Shown: positions 16,786 through 26,454, counted from the stretch's first letter. The stretch: DNA of 64,000 bases from Mycolicibacterium novocastrense (GCF_001570485.1 NZ_BCTA01000017.1:1-64000); one strand, 5' to 3'. Numbers and translations are program-made. Notes: generated by a model from the letters alone, not told the origin.

Positions 16786-17931
16786 CTAGCGTCGCGCGCC
16801 GGGGAATCCGGCCGCGACCTCGGCAGCGAGTTCGAGCAACGCCGCCCTGGTTTCCGGCTTGAGCCGGTCGAGGCTGATCTCGGCCCCTTCCTCGAGGTGT
16901 GGATCGAAGGGCACTTCGAACACCGCCCGGCACCGCCGGCTGAAATGGTCGACCACCTTCGTCATGTCGACCTTCCCCGACCGTGGGCGCACCGCGTTGA
17001 TCACCGCGATCGAGTTGCGCACCATGTCCTGATGCCCGTGGGCGTCCAGCCAGTCCAACGTCGCCGACGCGCTGCGCGCCCCGTCAACCGAACCGGAACT
17101 GATCACCAGAAGCGTGTCGGCCTTGGACAGCACCGCCGCCATGGCCGAGTGCATCAGGCCCGTGCCGCAGTCGGTGAGCACCAGGCTGTAGAAGCGCTCG
17201 AGCACCTCGAGGGTGCGGCTGTAGTCGTCGGAGCTGAACGCCTCCGACACCGCGGGGTCGCTTTCGGAGGCGAGGACCTCCAGCCGGCTCGGCCCCTGAG
17301 AGGTGTAGGCGCGAACATCGCTGTAGGCCTTGACGCCTTGAGCGTCGCGCAGCAGATGGCGCACCGTGGCCGGCGTCTCCAGCGGCACCTTCTGACTCAG
17401 CGTGCCGCGGTCGGGGTTCGCGTCGACGGCGATGACGCGGTCGCCGCGAAGCGAAGCCAGCGTCGCGCCCAGCGTCGCGGTGATCGTCGTCTTGCCCACC
17501 CCACCCTTGAGCGACAACACCGCGATGCGGTGGCACCCGCGCAACGGGCGCTGAATTTCGGCGGTGAGCGCCTGGCGGCGCCGCACCTTCGGTCCGTCAC
17601 CGAGGTTGACCAATCGAAACGACGCGTAATACAGCCACTTGCGCCAGCCCTCGGAAGGCGCACGTTTGGGTTGGCCGAGCAGCGCGACGGTCGAGAGATC
17701 GAGATACGGCGCCGGGTCGGGATCGGCGACGTGCGATGGCGGGGACAGCACCGGAAGGCCGTGGGGCGGTGTGGGCGCCGTCCATTCGGGAGGCGGATCG
17801 GCCGAGGGATCGCTGAACCGGCTCTGTGCGCGGAATCCTCCTGGCGCATAGGCGTTTTCGGGAATTATCGCGGGCGAAGCCGCGTCCTCACCGACACCAT
17901 CCTGGGCGTGTTGCACCGGTTGCTCAGACAC
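16786..17931 (-). CDS. MinD/ParA-type ATPase with Pro-rich N-terminus (Rv0530 position)
   Basis: A 381-residue protein: residues 1-95 are disordered and Pro-rich, then a MinD/ParA-type ATPase core. The deviant Walker A is SLKGGVGKTT (about residue 143), the switch I region VIAVDANPDRG follows, and LVLTDCGTG is the Walker B. Proteins of this type in mycobacteria resemble EspI-like ATPases and act by ATP-dependent dimerisation on membranes or with secretion systems; no partner can be named here. Located just downstream of the cytochrome c maturation operon, on the same strand but 65 bases away. Confidence 0.82.
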   Translation of the reverse strand: MSEQPVQHAQDGVGEDAASPAIIPENAYAPGGFRAQSRFSDPSADPPPEWTAPTPPHGLPVLSPPSHVADPDPAPYLDLSTVALLGQPKRAPSEGWRKWLYYASFRLVNLGDGPKVRRRQALTAEIQRPLRGCHRIAVLSLKGGVGKTTITATLGATLASLRGDRVIAVDANPDRGTLSQKVPLETPATVRHLLRDAQGVKAYSDVRAYTSQGPSRLEVLASESDPAVSEAFSSDDYSRTLEVLERFYSLVLTDCGTGLMHSAMAAVLSKADTLLVISSGSVDGARSASATLDWLDAHGHQDMVRNSIAVINAVRPRSGKVDMTKVVDHFSRRCRAVFEVPFDPHLEEGAEISLDRLKPETRAALLELAAEVAAGFPGARR

Positions 17932-17996
17932 GCTGACGGTCCCCCAAGGCTTCGCAGGATATCGCCGCCGATCTTAGCCAAGCACAAGACTGCGAC

Positions 17997-19049
17997 TCAG
18001 CCGACTCCGGCGTAGGAGTGCAGGCCCACGGTGACCAGGTTGATGAAGAACAGGTTGAACACCATCGCGACGAAGCCCGCGACGTTGATCCAGGCGGCCT
18101 TCTTGTCGCGCCACCCAGCGGTGGAGCGAGCGTGCAGATACGCGGCGTAGACGACCCACGCGATGAACGACACGGTCTCCTTGGGGTCCCAGCCCCAGTA
18201 GCGCCCCCATGCCTCCTCAGCCCAGATCGCGCCGAAAATGACGCCGAAGCCGAACACCGGGAAGGCGAAGATCGTGGTGCGGTAGGCGATTCGGTCCAAG
18301 GTCTGCGGATCGGGAAGCCTGTCCAGGGCGCGGGTGAGAATGCCGTCGCCCGAGCGACGGTCGGGGTCGGCGAAGCGTGACATCTTCAGCAGGAACAGGA
18401 TGCTGGCGACACCGGCGACCAGGAACACTCCCGACCCGAGGCTGACCACCGACACGTGGATGGGCAGCCAGTACGACTGCAGGGCGGGCATCACCGGCGC
18501 GGCGTTGGTGTAGAGCCAGCGCCCTGAGACCGTCAGAAGGATCAGCACCGGAAGGAGCACGAACACCCACAGCGTCCGGTACTGGCGGCGCCGCAGCACC
18601 ACCGCTGCCGCAACCAGCCCGCAGAAGCAGGTCAGGTTGATGAACTCGTACATGTTGCCCCATGGCACCCGCGAGGTGGCCGCACCGCGCAACACGATGC
18701 AGGCGAGCAACAAGCCGATGCCGAGGTAGGTCAGCGCAAGACCCGCTCCGCCGATGCGTTCGTCGACCGGTCGGCGCCGGGCTTCGGTGACGACGCCCGG
18801 TGCGGCGCTATCCGCGCGGACCCCGCCGGCTGCCGCGGCTCCCCGCTCCGATGTCGCCGCCGCCGCTCCCCGCTCCAATGTCGCCGCCGCCGCGGCTCCG
18901 ACGAGCTCCCGGGCGTCGACCTTGCGGCTGCGGCTGTAAGCCAACTCGATCGCGAGCAACAGCAGCGCACCCACCAGAACAAGCACCGATGAGGTGAACG
19001 CCCAGTCCGAGTACCGGGCCAAACCGATGTCGATCTGCTCGGGATTCAT
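17997..19049 (-). CDS. ccsA: Cytochrome c maturation protein CcsA/ResC (haem handling)
   Basis: System II cytochrome c synthase subunit that moves haem across the membrane and presents it for attachment to apocytochrome. The 350-residue product has about eight transmembrane helices and the periplasmic tryptophan-rich WWD motif as YWGWDPKETVSF (about residue 285), with conserved haem-ligand histidines in WLPIHVS and YLHARS. An unusual Ala-rich linker at about residues 56-75 contains two near-identical units (TLERGAAAA, TSERGAAAA). ATG at 19049 overlaps the ResB stop (ATGA). Named ccsA after the M. tuberculosis gene; databases often use CcsB for this protein. Confidence 0.9.
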   Translation of the reverse strand: MNPEQIDIGLARYSDWAFTSSVLVLVGALLLLAIELAYSRSRKVDARELVGAAAAATLERGAAAATSERGAAAAGGVRADSAAPGVVTEARRRPVDERIGGAGLALTYLGIGLLLACIVLRGAATSRVPWGNMYEFINLTCFCGLVAAAVVLRRRQYRTLWVFVLLPVLILLTVSGRWLYTNAAPVMPALQSYWLPIHVSVVSLGSGVFLVAGVASILFLLKMSRFADPDRRSGDGILTRALDRLPDPQTLDRIAYRTTIFAFPVFGFGVIFGAIWAEEAWGRYWGWDPKETVSFIAWVVYAAYLHARSTAGWRDKKAAWINVAGFVAMVFNLFFINLVTVGLHSYAGVG

Positions 19050-20620
19050 GTGACCTTCTCTCCTGCGGCGTGCGCCGGCCTCGCGTCGGGAAGGAGGCGC
19101 TGCGTCAACCGCTCGAACTCGTCGCCCCACCCGGAGTTGTCGGTGCGCGCCAGCCCGCCCAGCTCGACGGTTACGGTACCCGGACCCGCGGGGCTGATCC
19201 GAATCCAGATCCTGCGCCGACGCACCACCAGCGACACCAGCAGGCCCGCCATCATGGTCATCGCGAACACCAGCACCCATACCTGCGCCGGGTCGTGTGA
19301 GACCTGCACGTTGATAAACGGCACGGCGCCGTCGAACCGCACCAGGGTGCCGTCGTCGAGTCGCGTCGATTCGCCGGCGCCGAGGTTGACCCGTGCCTTC
19401 TTGGTCAGCCGGCCCTGCTCGATGAGCCGCGGGTCCAGCGTGAACAGGGACTGCGGCCGTCCGCTGTCCAGGCCGGTGTCGCCGCGGTAGATGTCGATCG
19501 CGACGGCGGGGTCGTTGAGCGCCGGGAAGCTCGACGACAGCAGCGTGCCGTGCAACTGTTCGGTCGGGGCGAACAGGCCCTGGATCGCAAGCTGGTTCTT
19601 GCGACGGTCATCGGGATCCGGATAGGTGCCCGCGGGCGGGTCGAACCGCATCGCACCCGACGACAGGAACGTGATCTGGTCATCGGGTCGCCACTGCAAT
19701 GTCTGCGTGCGCGTCTGCCCGTCGGGGAAGGTCACCGTGAAGGTGGGGGCGTAACCGTGGCCCTGCAGGTACACCCGGTCACCACCGACCCGCAGCGGAT
19801 GGTTGACCTTCAGGTGGTAGGGCCGCCAGGTGCCCGACTCCAGGTCGGCACCCACCTGGTATTCGATGTCGGCGGCGAACGACGTCGCCTGACCCGTCGG
19901 CAGATAGTCTGCTTGGAAGTCGTTGACCCGCAGGCAGATCGGATACAGCGAGGTGCCGTCGACGGTGTTTCCGGCGCGGAACGAGTCGAAGGCCGCCGGC
20001 GAGGCTGAACAGAAGCCCGGACCGCCGTCGGCGATGACGATGACGTTGCCTTCGTAGCCGAACATCTTGCCTGCCGCCACCGCCACGAGCAGACCGAGCA
20101 GGGAGAAGTGGAACACGATGTTGCCGAACTCGCGCAGATAGCCCTTCTCCGCCGAGATCTCGACGGTTCCGTTCTCCGAGCGGCTGAGGGTGCGCCATCC
20201 GCGCAACCGCTCGTTCACCGTCGTCGCCACCTCGTCCGCCTCGCCGGACACCTCGGCGGTGTGGTGTTTGGGCAGCCGGCCCAGGTTGCGCGGGGCGGGC
20301 ACGGGGTTGGCCCGCATGCTGCGGAAGTGTTCGATCAGGCGTGGGGTCAGGCAGCCCACCAGCGAGATGAACAGCAGCACATAGATCGCGGTGAACCAGA
20401 AGCTGGAGAACACGTCGAACGCCTGCAATCGGTCCAGCCAGGGCCCGATCGTCGGGTGTTCGGCGATGTACTGGTCGACCTTGGACTCGTTGAGGCTGCG
20501 CTGCGGCAGCAGTGCGCCCGGAATCGCCGCGAGCGCCAGCAGGAACAGCAACACCAGCGCGGTGCCCATCGACGTCAGGGTCCGCCAGGTGTTACGAACC
20601 AGCGCAAACACTTTCGTCAT
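19046..20620 (-). CDS. resB: Cytochrome c biogenesis protein ResB
   Basis: The 524-residue partner of CcsA in System II cytochrome c maturation. It has transmembrane helices at about 20-40, 75-95 and 170-190, a large extracytoplasmic domain (about 195-450), and a last helix near 455-475, as in ResB. EKGYLREFGNIVFHFSLLG is a conserved segment with a haem-ligand His, and ALLPQRSLN lies after the first helix. ResB is thought to hold the apocytochrome and form the synthase complex. Overlaps both neighbours by ATGA. Confidence 0.9.
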   Translation of the reverse strand: MTKVFALVRNTWRTLTSMGTALVLLFLLALAAIPGALLPQRSLNESKVDQYIAEHPTIGPWLDRLQAFDVFSSFWFTAIYVLLFISLVGCLTPRLIEHFRSMRANPVPAPRNLGRLPKHHTAEVSGEADEVATTVNERLRGWRTLSRSENGTVEISAEKGYLREFGNIVFHFSLLGLLVAVAAGKMFGYEGNVIVIADGGPGFCSASPAAFDSFRAGNTVDGTSLYPICLRVNDFQADYLPTGQATSFAADIEYQVGADLESGTWRPYHLKVNHPLRVGGDRVYLQGHGYAPTFTVTFPDGQTRTQTLQWRPDDQITFLSSGAMRFDPPAGTYPDPDDRRKNQLAIQGLFAPTEQLHGTLLSSSFPALNDPAVAIDIYRGDTGLDSGRPQSLFTLDPRLIEQGRLTKKARVNLGAGESTRLDDGTLVRFDGAVPFINVQVSHDPAQVWVLVFAMTMMAGLLVSLVVRRRRIWIRISPAGPGTVTVELGGLARTDNSGWGDEFERLTQRLLPDARPAHAAGEKVT

Positions 20621-21468
20621 ATCGGCAGCGTCACATCGCTGACAAAGGCGTCCCGCATCCAGGACACGAAGTCTCCCCACAGCCCCGTCACCAGCGCCAC
20701 GCCCACCAGTATCAGCAGCACACCGCCGAAGATCTGGATCGCGCGGGTGTGCCTGCGCAACCACGCCAGACCCTGCACCGCGCGCGCCGATCCGAATGCC
20801 AACAGCACGAACGGAATTCCCAGGCCCAGACAGTAGGCGATGACGAGTGCGACGCCACGCGCGACGTTGGCGCCGTCGGTGGCCGAAGCGACCGCGATGA
20901 CGCCGGTCAGGGTGGGACCGAGGCACGGTGTCCAGCCCAGCGCGAAGACCGCGCCGAGCAACGGGGCGCCGCCCAGCGTGGAGATCTGCCGCGGCGTGAA
21001 CCGGGCCTCACGCTGTAACGCGGGGATGAAGCCGACGAACGCCAGCCCCATCACGATCGTCACTACGCCGCCGATGCGTTGCAGGAGAAGCTGGTTGGTG
21101 ATCAGCGACGTCGTCATCCCGAGTACGGCAACGGTGCCGAGCACGAACACCACCGTGAACCCGGCGACGAACAATGCGGCCGCGCCGGCGACGCGGAGCC
21201 GGGTTGTTTTCGCCGAGACCGACGTCTTGGCGGGTTCTTCCCGAGTTTTTCCGCCAGAACGTCGGTCTGGGCGCACCAATACGGGGGTGTCCCCGGGGGT
21301 AGCCGCATCCTGCACCCCGACGACCGCGGCCAGATACGACAGGTAACCGGGCACCAGCGGCACCACGCACGGCGACGCGAACGACACCAGGCCGGCGAGC
21401 GCGCTGACCAGGAGGGCCAGCAGAACCGGACCGCCGGCGATCAGCTGGTCCACCTGGTCGAGACTCAT
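20617..21468 (-). CDS. ccdA: CcdA-type thiol-disulfide transporter
   Basis: CcdA passes reducing equivalents from cytoplasmic thioredoxin across the membrane to the TlpA-like protein that keeps apocytochrome cysteines reduced. The 283-residue protein has six or more transmembrane helices and the two redox cysteines in FASPCVVPLVPGY (about residue 33) and GWTPCLGP (about 181). A hydrophilic loop with KTREEPAKTS separates the first and second membrane pairs. It lies between the TlpA-like gene and resB in one overlapping operon. Confidence 0.92.
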   Translation of the reverse strand: MSLDQVDQLIAGGPVLLALLVSALAGLVSFASPCVVPLVPGYLSYLAAVVGVQDAATPGDTPVLVRPDRRSGGKTREEPAKTSVSAKTTRLRVAGAAALFVAGFTVVFVLGTVAVLGMTTSLITNQLLLQRIGGVVTIVMGLAFVGFIPALQREARFTPRQISTLGGAPLLGAVFALGWTPCLGPTLTGVIAVASATDGANVARGVALVIAYCLGLGIPFVLLAFGSARAVQGLAWLRRHTRAIQIFGGVLLILVGVALVTGLWGDFVSWMRDAFVSDVTLPI

Positions 21469-22112
21469 GTTCCGGCCTTCTCGGGGTCCGCCCCATCGCT
21501 TTCGCGCGCAAGGCGTTCCACCACCGGCTGGAGGTCCTCGGCCAGCAGTTCACGCAGGAACACCGCGGCGACGCGGTGCTCGCGATCCAGGACCACCGTC
21601 GAGGGAATCACCGTCGTCGGATAGCGGCCCCCGAACGCGATCATGGTCCGCATCGGCGGATCGTAGATCGACGGGAACGTGATACCGCGGTCGATGATGA
21701 AGTCCCGCGCCGCAACCCGGTTGTTGTCGCGGACGTCGATGCCGAGGAATTGCACACCGAGGTCCTTGGTGGCGTCGTAAACCTGTTGGAGCTCGGTGAT
21801 CTCGGTTCGGCACGGACCACACCACTGGCCCCACACGTTGAGCACCACCACCTTGCCCGCGAAGTCGTCGAGGGAGATGGTCTTGTCCGGGTCGATCAGA
21901 TCCGGACCGCGCAGCGGACCCGGGCGGCCGCGATCTTGCGGGGGGTCGTAGAAGATGTCGGTCTGGCCGCCGGGGGCGACGAATTCGAAGGTGCCGCCCT
22001 GCGCGACGGCGTCGTCGCCGGTGGAGCAGCCGGTCAGCGCGATACATCCCGCGCAGGCCGCGATGAGCGCCCGCGCGAAGAGCCAACGGCCGCGCCCCAC
22101 CCAGCGACTCAC
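21465..22112 (-). CDS. TlpA/ResA-like thioredoxin lipoprotein
   Basis: A 215-residue exported lipoprotein: signal peptide with lipobox LTGC (Cys29), then a thioredoxin fold with active site WCGPC (Cys98 and Cys101). The cis-Pro loop appears as YPTTVIPSTVV. It should receive electrons from CcdA and reduce the CxxCH motif of apocytochrome c outside the membrane before haem attachment. Corresponds to Rv0526. GTG at 22112 overlaps the phosphatase stop. Confidence 0.9.
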   Translation of the reverse strand: MSRWVGRGRWLFARALIAACAGCIALTGCSTGDDAVAQGGTFEFVAPGGQTDIFYDPPQDRGRPGPLRGPDLIDPDKTISLDDFAGKVVVLNVWGQWCGPCRTEITELQQVYDATKDLGVQFLGIDVRDNNRVAARDFIIDRGITFPSIYDPPMRTMIAFGGRYPTTVIPSTVVLDREHRVAAVFLRELLAEDLQPVVERLARESDGADPEKAGT

Positions 22113-22744
22113 TGCCCGGCCAACTCCGCGTAACCCCAGCCGACGTAGGTGTCCCCGTGGAAGTAGAACGACGTCACCGACGCCAGGTTACACAGCCGTC
22201 GGGTCGGGAAGTGGTGCAGCGGTTGGCCGGTCATCGACCGGCGCAGGGTCTCCACGGGCAGTTGATGGCTGACGCACACCGCCTCGTGGCCGGCCGCCTT
22301 GGCCCTGGCCCGATGCACGGCGGCGGTCATCCGCTCGGCGATCTCGCGGTACGGCTCACCCCACGACGGTGTGCGCGGGTTGCGCAGATGCCACCAGTTG
22401 CGGGGGTCGCGCAGCGCGCCGTCCCCCGGCGATACCCGTTGTCCCTGGAAGATGTTCAGCGATTCGATGAGCTCGTCATCGGTGTCGACGGACAGCCCCA
22501 GACCCGCCGCGATCGGGGCCGCGGTCTCCTGCGCCCGCTCCAGCGGCGAGGCGACCACGTAGACGATGTCGCGCGTCGCCAGCCAGTCCGCGACGGCCTG
22601 GGCCTGCGCTCGACCCCGCTCGGAGAGGTGGTAGTCGGGAAGGCGGCCGTAGAGGATCTTGTCGGGATTGTGCACTTCACCGTGGCGCATCACGTGCACC
22701 ACGGTCTTCACGGCCTCGCCGTCCTCCGACGCGTTTTCGGTCAT
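22109..22744 (-). CDS. Histidine phosphatase superfamily protein (Rv0525 position)
   Basis: A 211-residue phosphoglycerate-mutase-like phosphatase: MRHGE with catalytic His21, the [16 protein letters not shown] helix, [10 protein letters not shown] for the second phosphate Arg, and [12 protein letters not shown] carrying the second His. The substrate is unknown; its place between hemL and the cytochrome c maturation genes is conserved in mycobacteria but does not define it. ATG at 22744 overlaps the hemL stop. Confidence 0.88.
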   Translation of the reverse strand: MTENASEDGEAVKTVVHVMRHGEVHNPDKILYGRLPDYHLSERGRAQAQAVADWLATRDIVYVVASPLERAQETAAPIAAGLGLSVDTDDELIESLNIFQGQRVSPGDGALRDPRNWWHLRNPRTPSWGEPYREIAERMTAAVHRARAKAAGHEAVCVSHQLPVETLRRSMTGQPLHHFPTRRLCNLASVTSFYFHGDTYVGWGYAELAGQ

Positions 22745-24057
22745 GCCGGTTCGACCGCCTCCGCGGCGGCGCGGGCCGCGCCGGGCAGCGCGGCCGCGAT
22801 ACGGTCGAACGCCTCGTCATCCAAAGCCGTTGACACGAACCATGTCTCGAATGCGCTCGGCGGCGGGTAGACACCGGCGTCCAGCAGCGCATGGAAGAAG
22901 GCCGGAAATCGCCACGTCTCCGACGCCCGCGCCGAGGCGAAGTCGGTGACCGGCTGTTCGGTGAAGAACACGCTGAACATGTTGCCGGCCCGCGAAACGG
23001 TATGCGGCACACCGGCTTCGGTCAACGCCTGCTCGAGCAGTGCGGTGAGGCGGTCGGCGTTCGCGTCGAGTCTGGCGTAGGCGGAGTCGTCGGCCGCGCG
23101 CAGTGTCGCCAGACCGGCCGCCATCGCGACAGGGTTCCCGGACAACGTGCCGGCCTGATACACCGGCCCCAGCGGAGCCAGCCGCTCCATCACCTCGGCG
23201 CGCCCGCCGAACGCCGCCGCGGGCAGCCCGCCACTCATCACCTTGCCGAAGGTGAACAGATCGGCATCGACGGGATCGAGGCCGTACCACCCGGATCGGC
23301 TGACCCGGAATCCGGTCATCACCTCGTCGACGATCAGCAGGGCGCCGTGGTCGGCCGTGATGCGGCGCAGCGCGGCGTTGAAACCGTCCTGCGGCGGAAC
23401 CGTGCCCATGTTGCCGGGGCTGGCCTCGGTGATCACGCAGGCGATCTCGTCGCCGAACCGGGAGAAGACCTCGTCGAGGGCGGCGGCGTTGTTGTAGGGC
23501 AGCACGATCGTGTCGGCTGCGGCCGCACCCGTCACACCCGGCGAGGACGGCAGCCCGAGCGTGGCGACGCCGGAACCGGCGTCGGCAAGTAGCGCGTCGC
23601 TGTGGCCGTGGTAGCAGCCGGAGAACTTCACGATCTTGGCCCGGCCGGTGTAGCCGCGCGCCAGCCGGATCGCGCTCATCGTGGACTCGGTGCCGGAGTT
23701 CACCAGCCGTAGCCGCTCGACCGGCGCGACCCGGCCGATGATCTCTGCGGCCAGCTCCGTTTCCGAGGGGGTGGGCGCACCGAAGGACAGGCCGTCGGTC
23801 ACCACCTTCTGCACCGCCGCCACGACGTCGGGATGCGCGTGGCCCAGGATCATCGGCCCCCAGGAGCAGACCAGATCGACGTAGCGGTTGCCGTCGGCGT
23901 CGGTCAGCCAGTAGCCGTTGGCCGAGGTGATGAACCGGGGGGTGCCGCCGACCGAGGTGAACGCCCGTACGGGTGAGTTCACCCCGCCCGGGATGACGGC
24001 CGACGCCTCGGCGAACAACCGCGCCGACACCTCGGTGGTGATCTGGTCAGCACGCAT
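22741..24057 (-). CDS. hemL: Glutamate-1-semialdehyde 2,1-aminomutase
   Basis: HemL is the PLP enzyme that converts glutamate-1-semialdehyde to 5-aminolevulinate, the second step of the C5 haem pathway started by HemA elsewhere in this window. The 438-residue length is standard. The PLP Schiff-base lysine lies in [11 protein letters not shown], the cofactor Asp in [12 protein letters not shown], and [11 protein letters not shown] and GCYHGHSD are family motifs. I chose ATG at 24057 (MRADQ). It is the first gene of the six-gene operon leading into cytochrome c maturation, which couples haem supply to its insertion. Confidence 0.95.
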   Translation of the reverse strand: MRADQITTEVSARLFAEASAVIPGGVNSPVRAFTSVGGTPRFITSANGYWLTDADGNRYVDLVCSWGPMILGHAHPDVVAAVQKVVTDGLSFGAPTPSETELAAEIIGRVAPVERLRLVNSGTESTMSAIRLARGYTGRAKIVKFSGCYHGHSDALLADAGSGVATLGLPSSPGVTGAAAADTIVLPYNNAAALDEVFSRFGDEIACVITEASPGNMGTVPPQDGFNAALRRITADHGALLIVDEVMTGFRVSRSGWYGLDPVDADLFTFGKVMSGGLPAAAFGGRAEVMERLAPLGPVYQAGTLSGNPVAMAAGLATLRAADDSAYARLDANADRLTALLEQALTEAGVPHTVSRAGNMFSVFFTEQPVTDFASARASETWRFPAFFHALLDAGVYPPPSAFETWFVSTALDDEAFDRIAAALPGAARAAAEAVEPA

Positions 24058-24091
24058 GGCCACCAGTGTCCCAGCCCGGCGCAAACCGTCA

Positions 24092-24106
24092 ACTACAGGG
24101 TGTAGT
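24092..24106. promoter_or_regulatory. Perfect interrupted palindrome upstream of hemL
   Basis: ACTACA (24092-24097), three G, TGTAGT (24101-24106): a perfect 6-3-6 inverted repeat 35 bp upstream of hemL, overlapping a possible TTGAC -35 on the reverse strand. It is a good candidate operator for the hemL operon or for the divergent small gene. No regulator is encoded beside it. Confidence 0.45.
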
Positions 24107-24151
24107 GGTCACACGGTTGAGCCACGGTGGGCTTCCGAGTTGGATGAGACC

Positions 24152-24532
24152 ATGCAGCTTCCGCAATGGCTCGCGCGGTTCAACCGCCGCGTCACCAACC
24201 CGATCCAGCGGCTGTGGGCGGGGTGGGCTCCGTCGATGGGCATCCTCGAGCACACCGGGCGAAGGTCGGGCAAGCCGTACCGGACTCCGCTGACGGTGTT
24301 CCCGACCCATGACGGCGTGGCCATTCTGCTCACCTACGGCCCGGACCGGGACTGGCTGAAGAACATCACCGCGGCGGGCGGTGGGCGGATGAGAAGGTAT
24401 GGCCGGACGTTCGGCGTCCGTGACCCCCGGGTGGTCACGAAAGCCGAGGCGGCGCCGTCGGTCACCGGGTGGATGCGGCCCCTGTTCGGGCTGCTGCCGT
24501 TCGATCAGGCCGTCCTGCTGACGCGGGGCTAA
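24152..24532 (+). CDS. Deazaflavin-dependent nitroreductase-family (DUF385-like) protein
   Basis: A 126-residue protein with the pattern of F420-dependent nitroreductase-like (Ddn/DUF385) proteins: NPIQRLWAGWAPSMGILEHTGRRSGKPYRTPL, of which HTGRRSG and RTPLTV are the core strands, then DRDWLKNITAAGGG for cofactor phosphate binding. It likely binds F420 or a flavin; the substrate is unknown. ATG at 24152 is the best start. It diverges from hemL and its TAA overlaps the TAG of the converging P450 gene. Confidence 0.75.
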   Translation: MQLPQWLARFNRRVTNPIQRLWAGWAPSMGILEHTGRRSGKPYRTPLTVFPTHDGVAILLTYGPDRDWLKNITAAGGGRMRRYGRTFGVRDPRVVTKAEAAPSVTGWMRPLFGLLPFDQAVLLTRG

Positions 24533-25887
24533 GCCCGCGGGCGCAGACGGGCCCGGATGGGCCCTTTGGCGATGGTGGTGAACGGCACGTCACACTCGAA
24601 CGCGCTGTCCAACGATTCGATCCGGGCGGCCCGCACGATCGTGGCCAACGCCAGCGTCGTCTCCAGCCGTGCGAAGTGTTCGCCGATGCACGGGCGACCA
24701 CCGGCGAGGAACGGCAGGAACTGCCAGCGCTCGCGGTTCGCGGTGTTCTCCGGGCTGAACCGCTCGGGATCGAAGACCATCGGGTCGGGCCAGAGCGCCG
24801 GATCGTGGTGCAGGCCGTAGAGCCCGAGCGCCACGAGGGTGCCCGCCTCGACGCGATAGCCGTCGACCGCGATGTCACGGGTGGCCAGCCGGGCCACCCC
24901 GGCCGCCGGTGGGCAGAGCCGGATCGCCTCGTGCAGCACCTGCACGGTGTATGTCAGCGAGGGCACGTCGGCGGGGGTCAGTTCCCGGTCACCGATGGCG
25001 GCGGCTTCCGCGGCGACGCGGTCCTGGATGTCGGGATGACGCCCCAGCGCCCACAGCGAGAAGGTGAGCGCGGTCGAGGTGGTGTCATGGCCGGCGAGCA
25101 TGAAGATCAGCAGGTCGTTCGAGATGTCGTCGTCGGATAGCGGCAACCCGGTCTCGGGATCCCTGGCCGCCATCAGCGCCTGGACGAGCGGGGCGTCGCG
25201 CGTCGGGTCGTCGCGACATGCGCGCACCATCTCGTCGGTGATCTCCCGCATCTCGGCGACGGCGCGGCGCGCGCGGCGGCGGGCGGGTGTGGGCAGCCAG
25301 CGCGGTGCCCGCACCGGCCGCAGCGCGCGGTCGGCGGTGTAGGAGGACGCGACGTGCATGCAGCGGGCGATCGTGTCGGCGCGTTCGTTGAGGTCGACGC
25401 CGAGGACGGAATGGCCCAGCGATTGCATCGCGACGCGGCGGCATTCGACGTCGAGGTCGAGTTCGCCGCCGTCAGGCCAGCGGTCGACGAAGGCTTGGGC
25501 GGCCGCCGACATGTAGCCGCCGAAATTGCGCACGTTCTGTTTGGTGAACACCGGCTGCAGCGCTCGCTTGCGCGGCCGCCACAGCTCATTGGGCAGCACG
25601 AACAGGCTGTCGCCCGCCATGTTGCGGACTTCGTCGTGGTAGATGCATCGCTCAGAGGAGCCGTCGGGGCGCCCGAGTATGTCGCGCATGCCTGCGGGCG
25701 ACATCACGGCGACGATCGGTTGATACAGCCACTTCGGCGCGACCTGGATGCGCGTGATCGGGCCGCCGGCGTCGCGGATGACGTCCTGGCCGGTGTCAAG
25801 CCTGCGGAGGAGTTTGACCAACCGCCAGATCGGCAGCGGATTCTTCGGCACCAGCGGCAACGCCGAGACGTCGAGCGTGGTGGTCAT
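24529..25887 (-). CDS. Cytochrome P450
   Basis: A 452-residue soluble P450 monooxygenase. The I-helix oxygen-binding motif is FMLAGHDTTS, the K-helix ExxR is HEAIR, the PERF segment is FDPERFSP, and the haem loop is FLAGGRPCIGEH with the thiolate Cys. The N-terminus has no membrane anchor. The substrate is not predictable; sequence style is like mycobacterial CYP132/135/138-type enzymes. ATG at 25887 gives MTTTLDVS. No ferredoxin or ferredoxin reductase gene is adjacent. It converges tail-to-tail with the DUF385-like gene. Confidence 0.92.
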   Translation of the reverse strand: MTTTLDVSALPLVPKNPLPIWRLVKLLRRLDTGQDVIRDAGGPITRIQVAPKWLYQPIVAVMSPAGMRDILGRPDGSSERCIYHDEVRNMAGDSLFVLPNELWRPRKRALQPVFTKQNVRNFGGYMSAAAQAFVDRWPDGGELDLDVECRRVAMQSLGHSVLGVDLNERADTIARCMHVASSYTADRALRPVRAPRWLPTPARRRARRAVAEMREITDEMVRACRDDPTRDAPLVQALMAARDPETGLPLSDDDISNDLLIFMLAGHDTTSTALTFSLWALGRHPDIQDRVAAEAAAIGDRELTPADVPSLTYTVQVLHEAIRLCPPAAGVARLATRDIAVDGYRVEAGTLVALGLYGLHHDPALWPDPMVFDPERFSPENTANRERWQFLPFLAGGRPCIGEHFARLETTLALATIVRAARIESLDSAFECDVPFTTIAKGPIRARLRPRA

Positions 25888-25936
25888 GTGCAGATCATCG
25901 CCCAGGTCATGTCGGGTCCGCACCGGTACGCGATAT

Positions 25937-26419
25937 TCACGCGGACCAGGTGAGCGGCGCGCCTTCACCTTTCGTCATCACCGTCCCGGGCATGACCCGG
26001 ATGCGGTACGGCGTCAACCGCAGCGCGGCGAACTGGTCTGAGGTCGGCCCGTCCTGCCACATCGGGATGATGCGCGGGTCGTAGCCGACCGGTGCGGGGG
26101 CGGTGGCGAACTTGTCCCACACCGTCGCCCTGGTTTCGTCGTCGACGTACCACTCGACCAGACACTCCGCGCTGCAGGTGTCGTGGTTGGTGGTCCAGTA
26201 GCTCACCGAGACCTGCGGGTGGACCGCGAGGTGGTTCTTCTTCACCGGAGACGGCACGGTGGCGATCCAACCGAGGAGATCGGTGCCGTCCCAGTCCCAC
26301 AACGGATGCAGGATGCGGGTACGTGGTCGGCCGTTCGCGTCGACGGTGGCCACCGAGGCCCACACGATCGAGTGGGCCATCTCGACGAACGCCGGTGCGA
26401 TCTGTTCCAGAGTGGTCAC
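25937..26419 (-). CDS. Pyridoxamine 5'-phosphate oxidase-family flavin/F420-binding protein
   Basis: A 160-residue split-barrel protein: SIVWASVATVDANGRPRTRILHP, with the barrel core ASVATVDANGRP, and then HPQVSVSYW. Such proteins bind FMN or F420 and act as oxidoreductases. The catalytic role here is unknown. It lies 50 bp upstream of, and co-directional with, the P450 gene, so co-transcription is possible. Confidence 0.78.
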   Translation of the reverse strand: MTTLEQIAPAFVEMAHSIVWASVATVDANGRPRTRILHPLWDWDGTDLLGWIATVPSPVKKNHLAVHPQVSVSYWTTNHDTCSAECLVEWYVDDETRATVWDKFATAPAPVGYDPRIIPMWQDGPTSDQFAALRLTPYRIRVMPGTVMTKGEGAPLTWSA

Positions 26420-26454
26420 GGTTGCCTAGCGTAGGCACGCGCCCGCTCGGCCGG

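Noticed and set aside
18835..18900. Tandem repeat in ccsA as a mobile insertion
   Set aside because: It is a coding low-complexity Ala-rich linker with two similar units in frame; simple slippage explains it.
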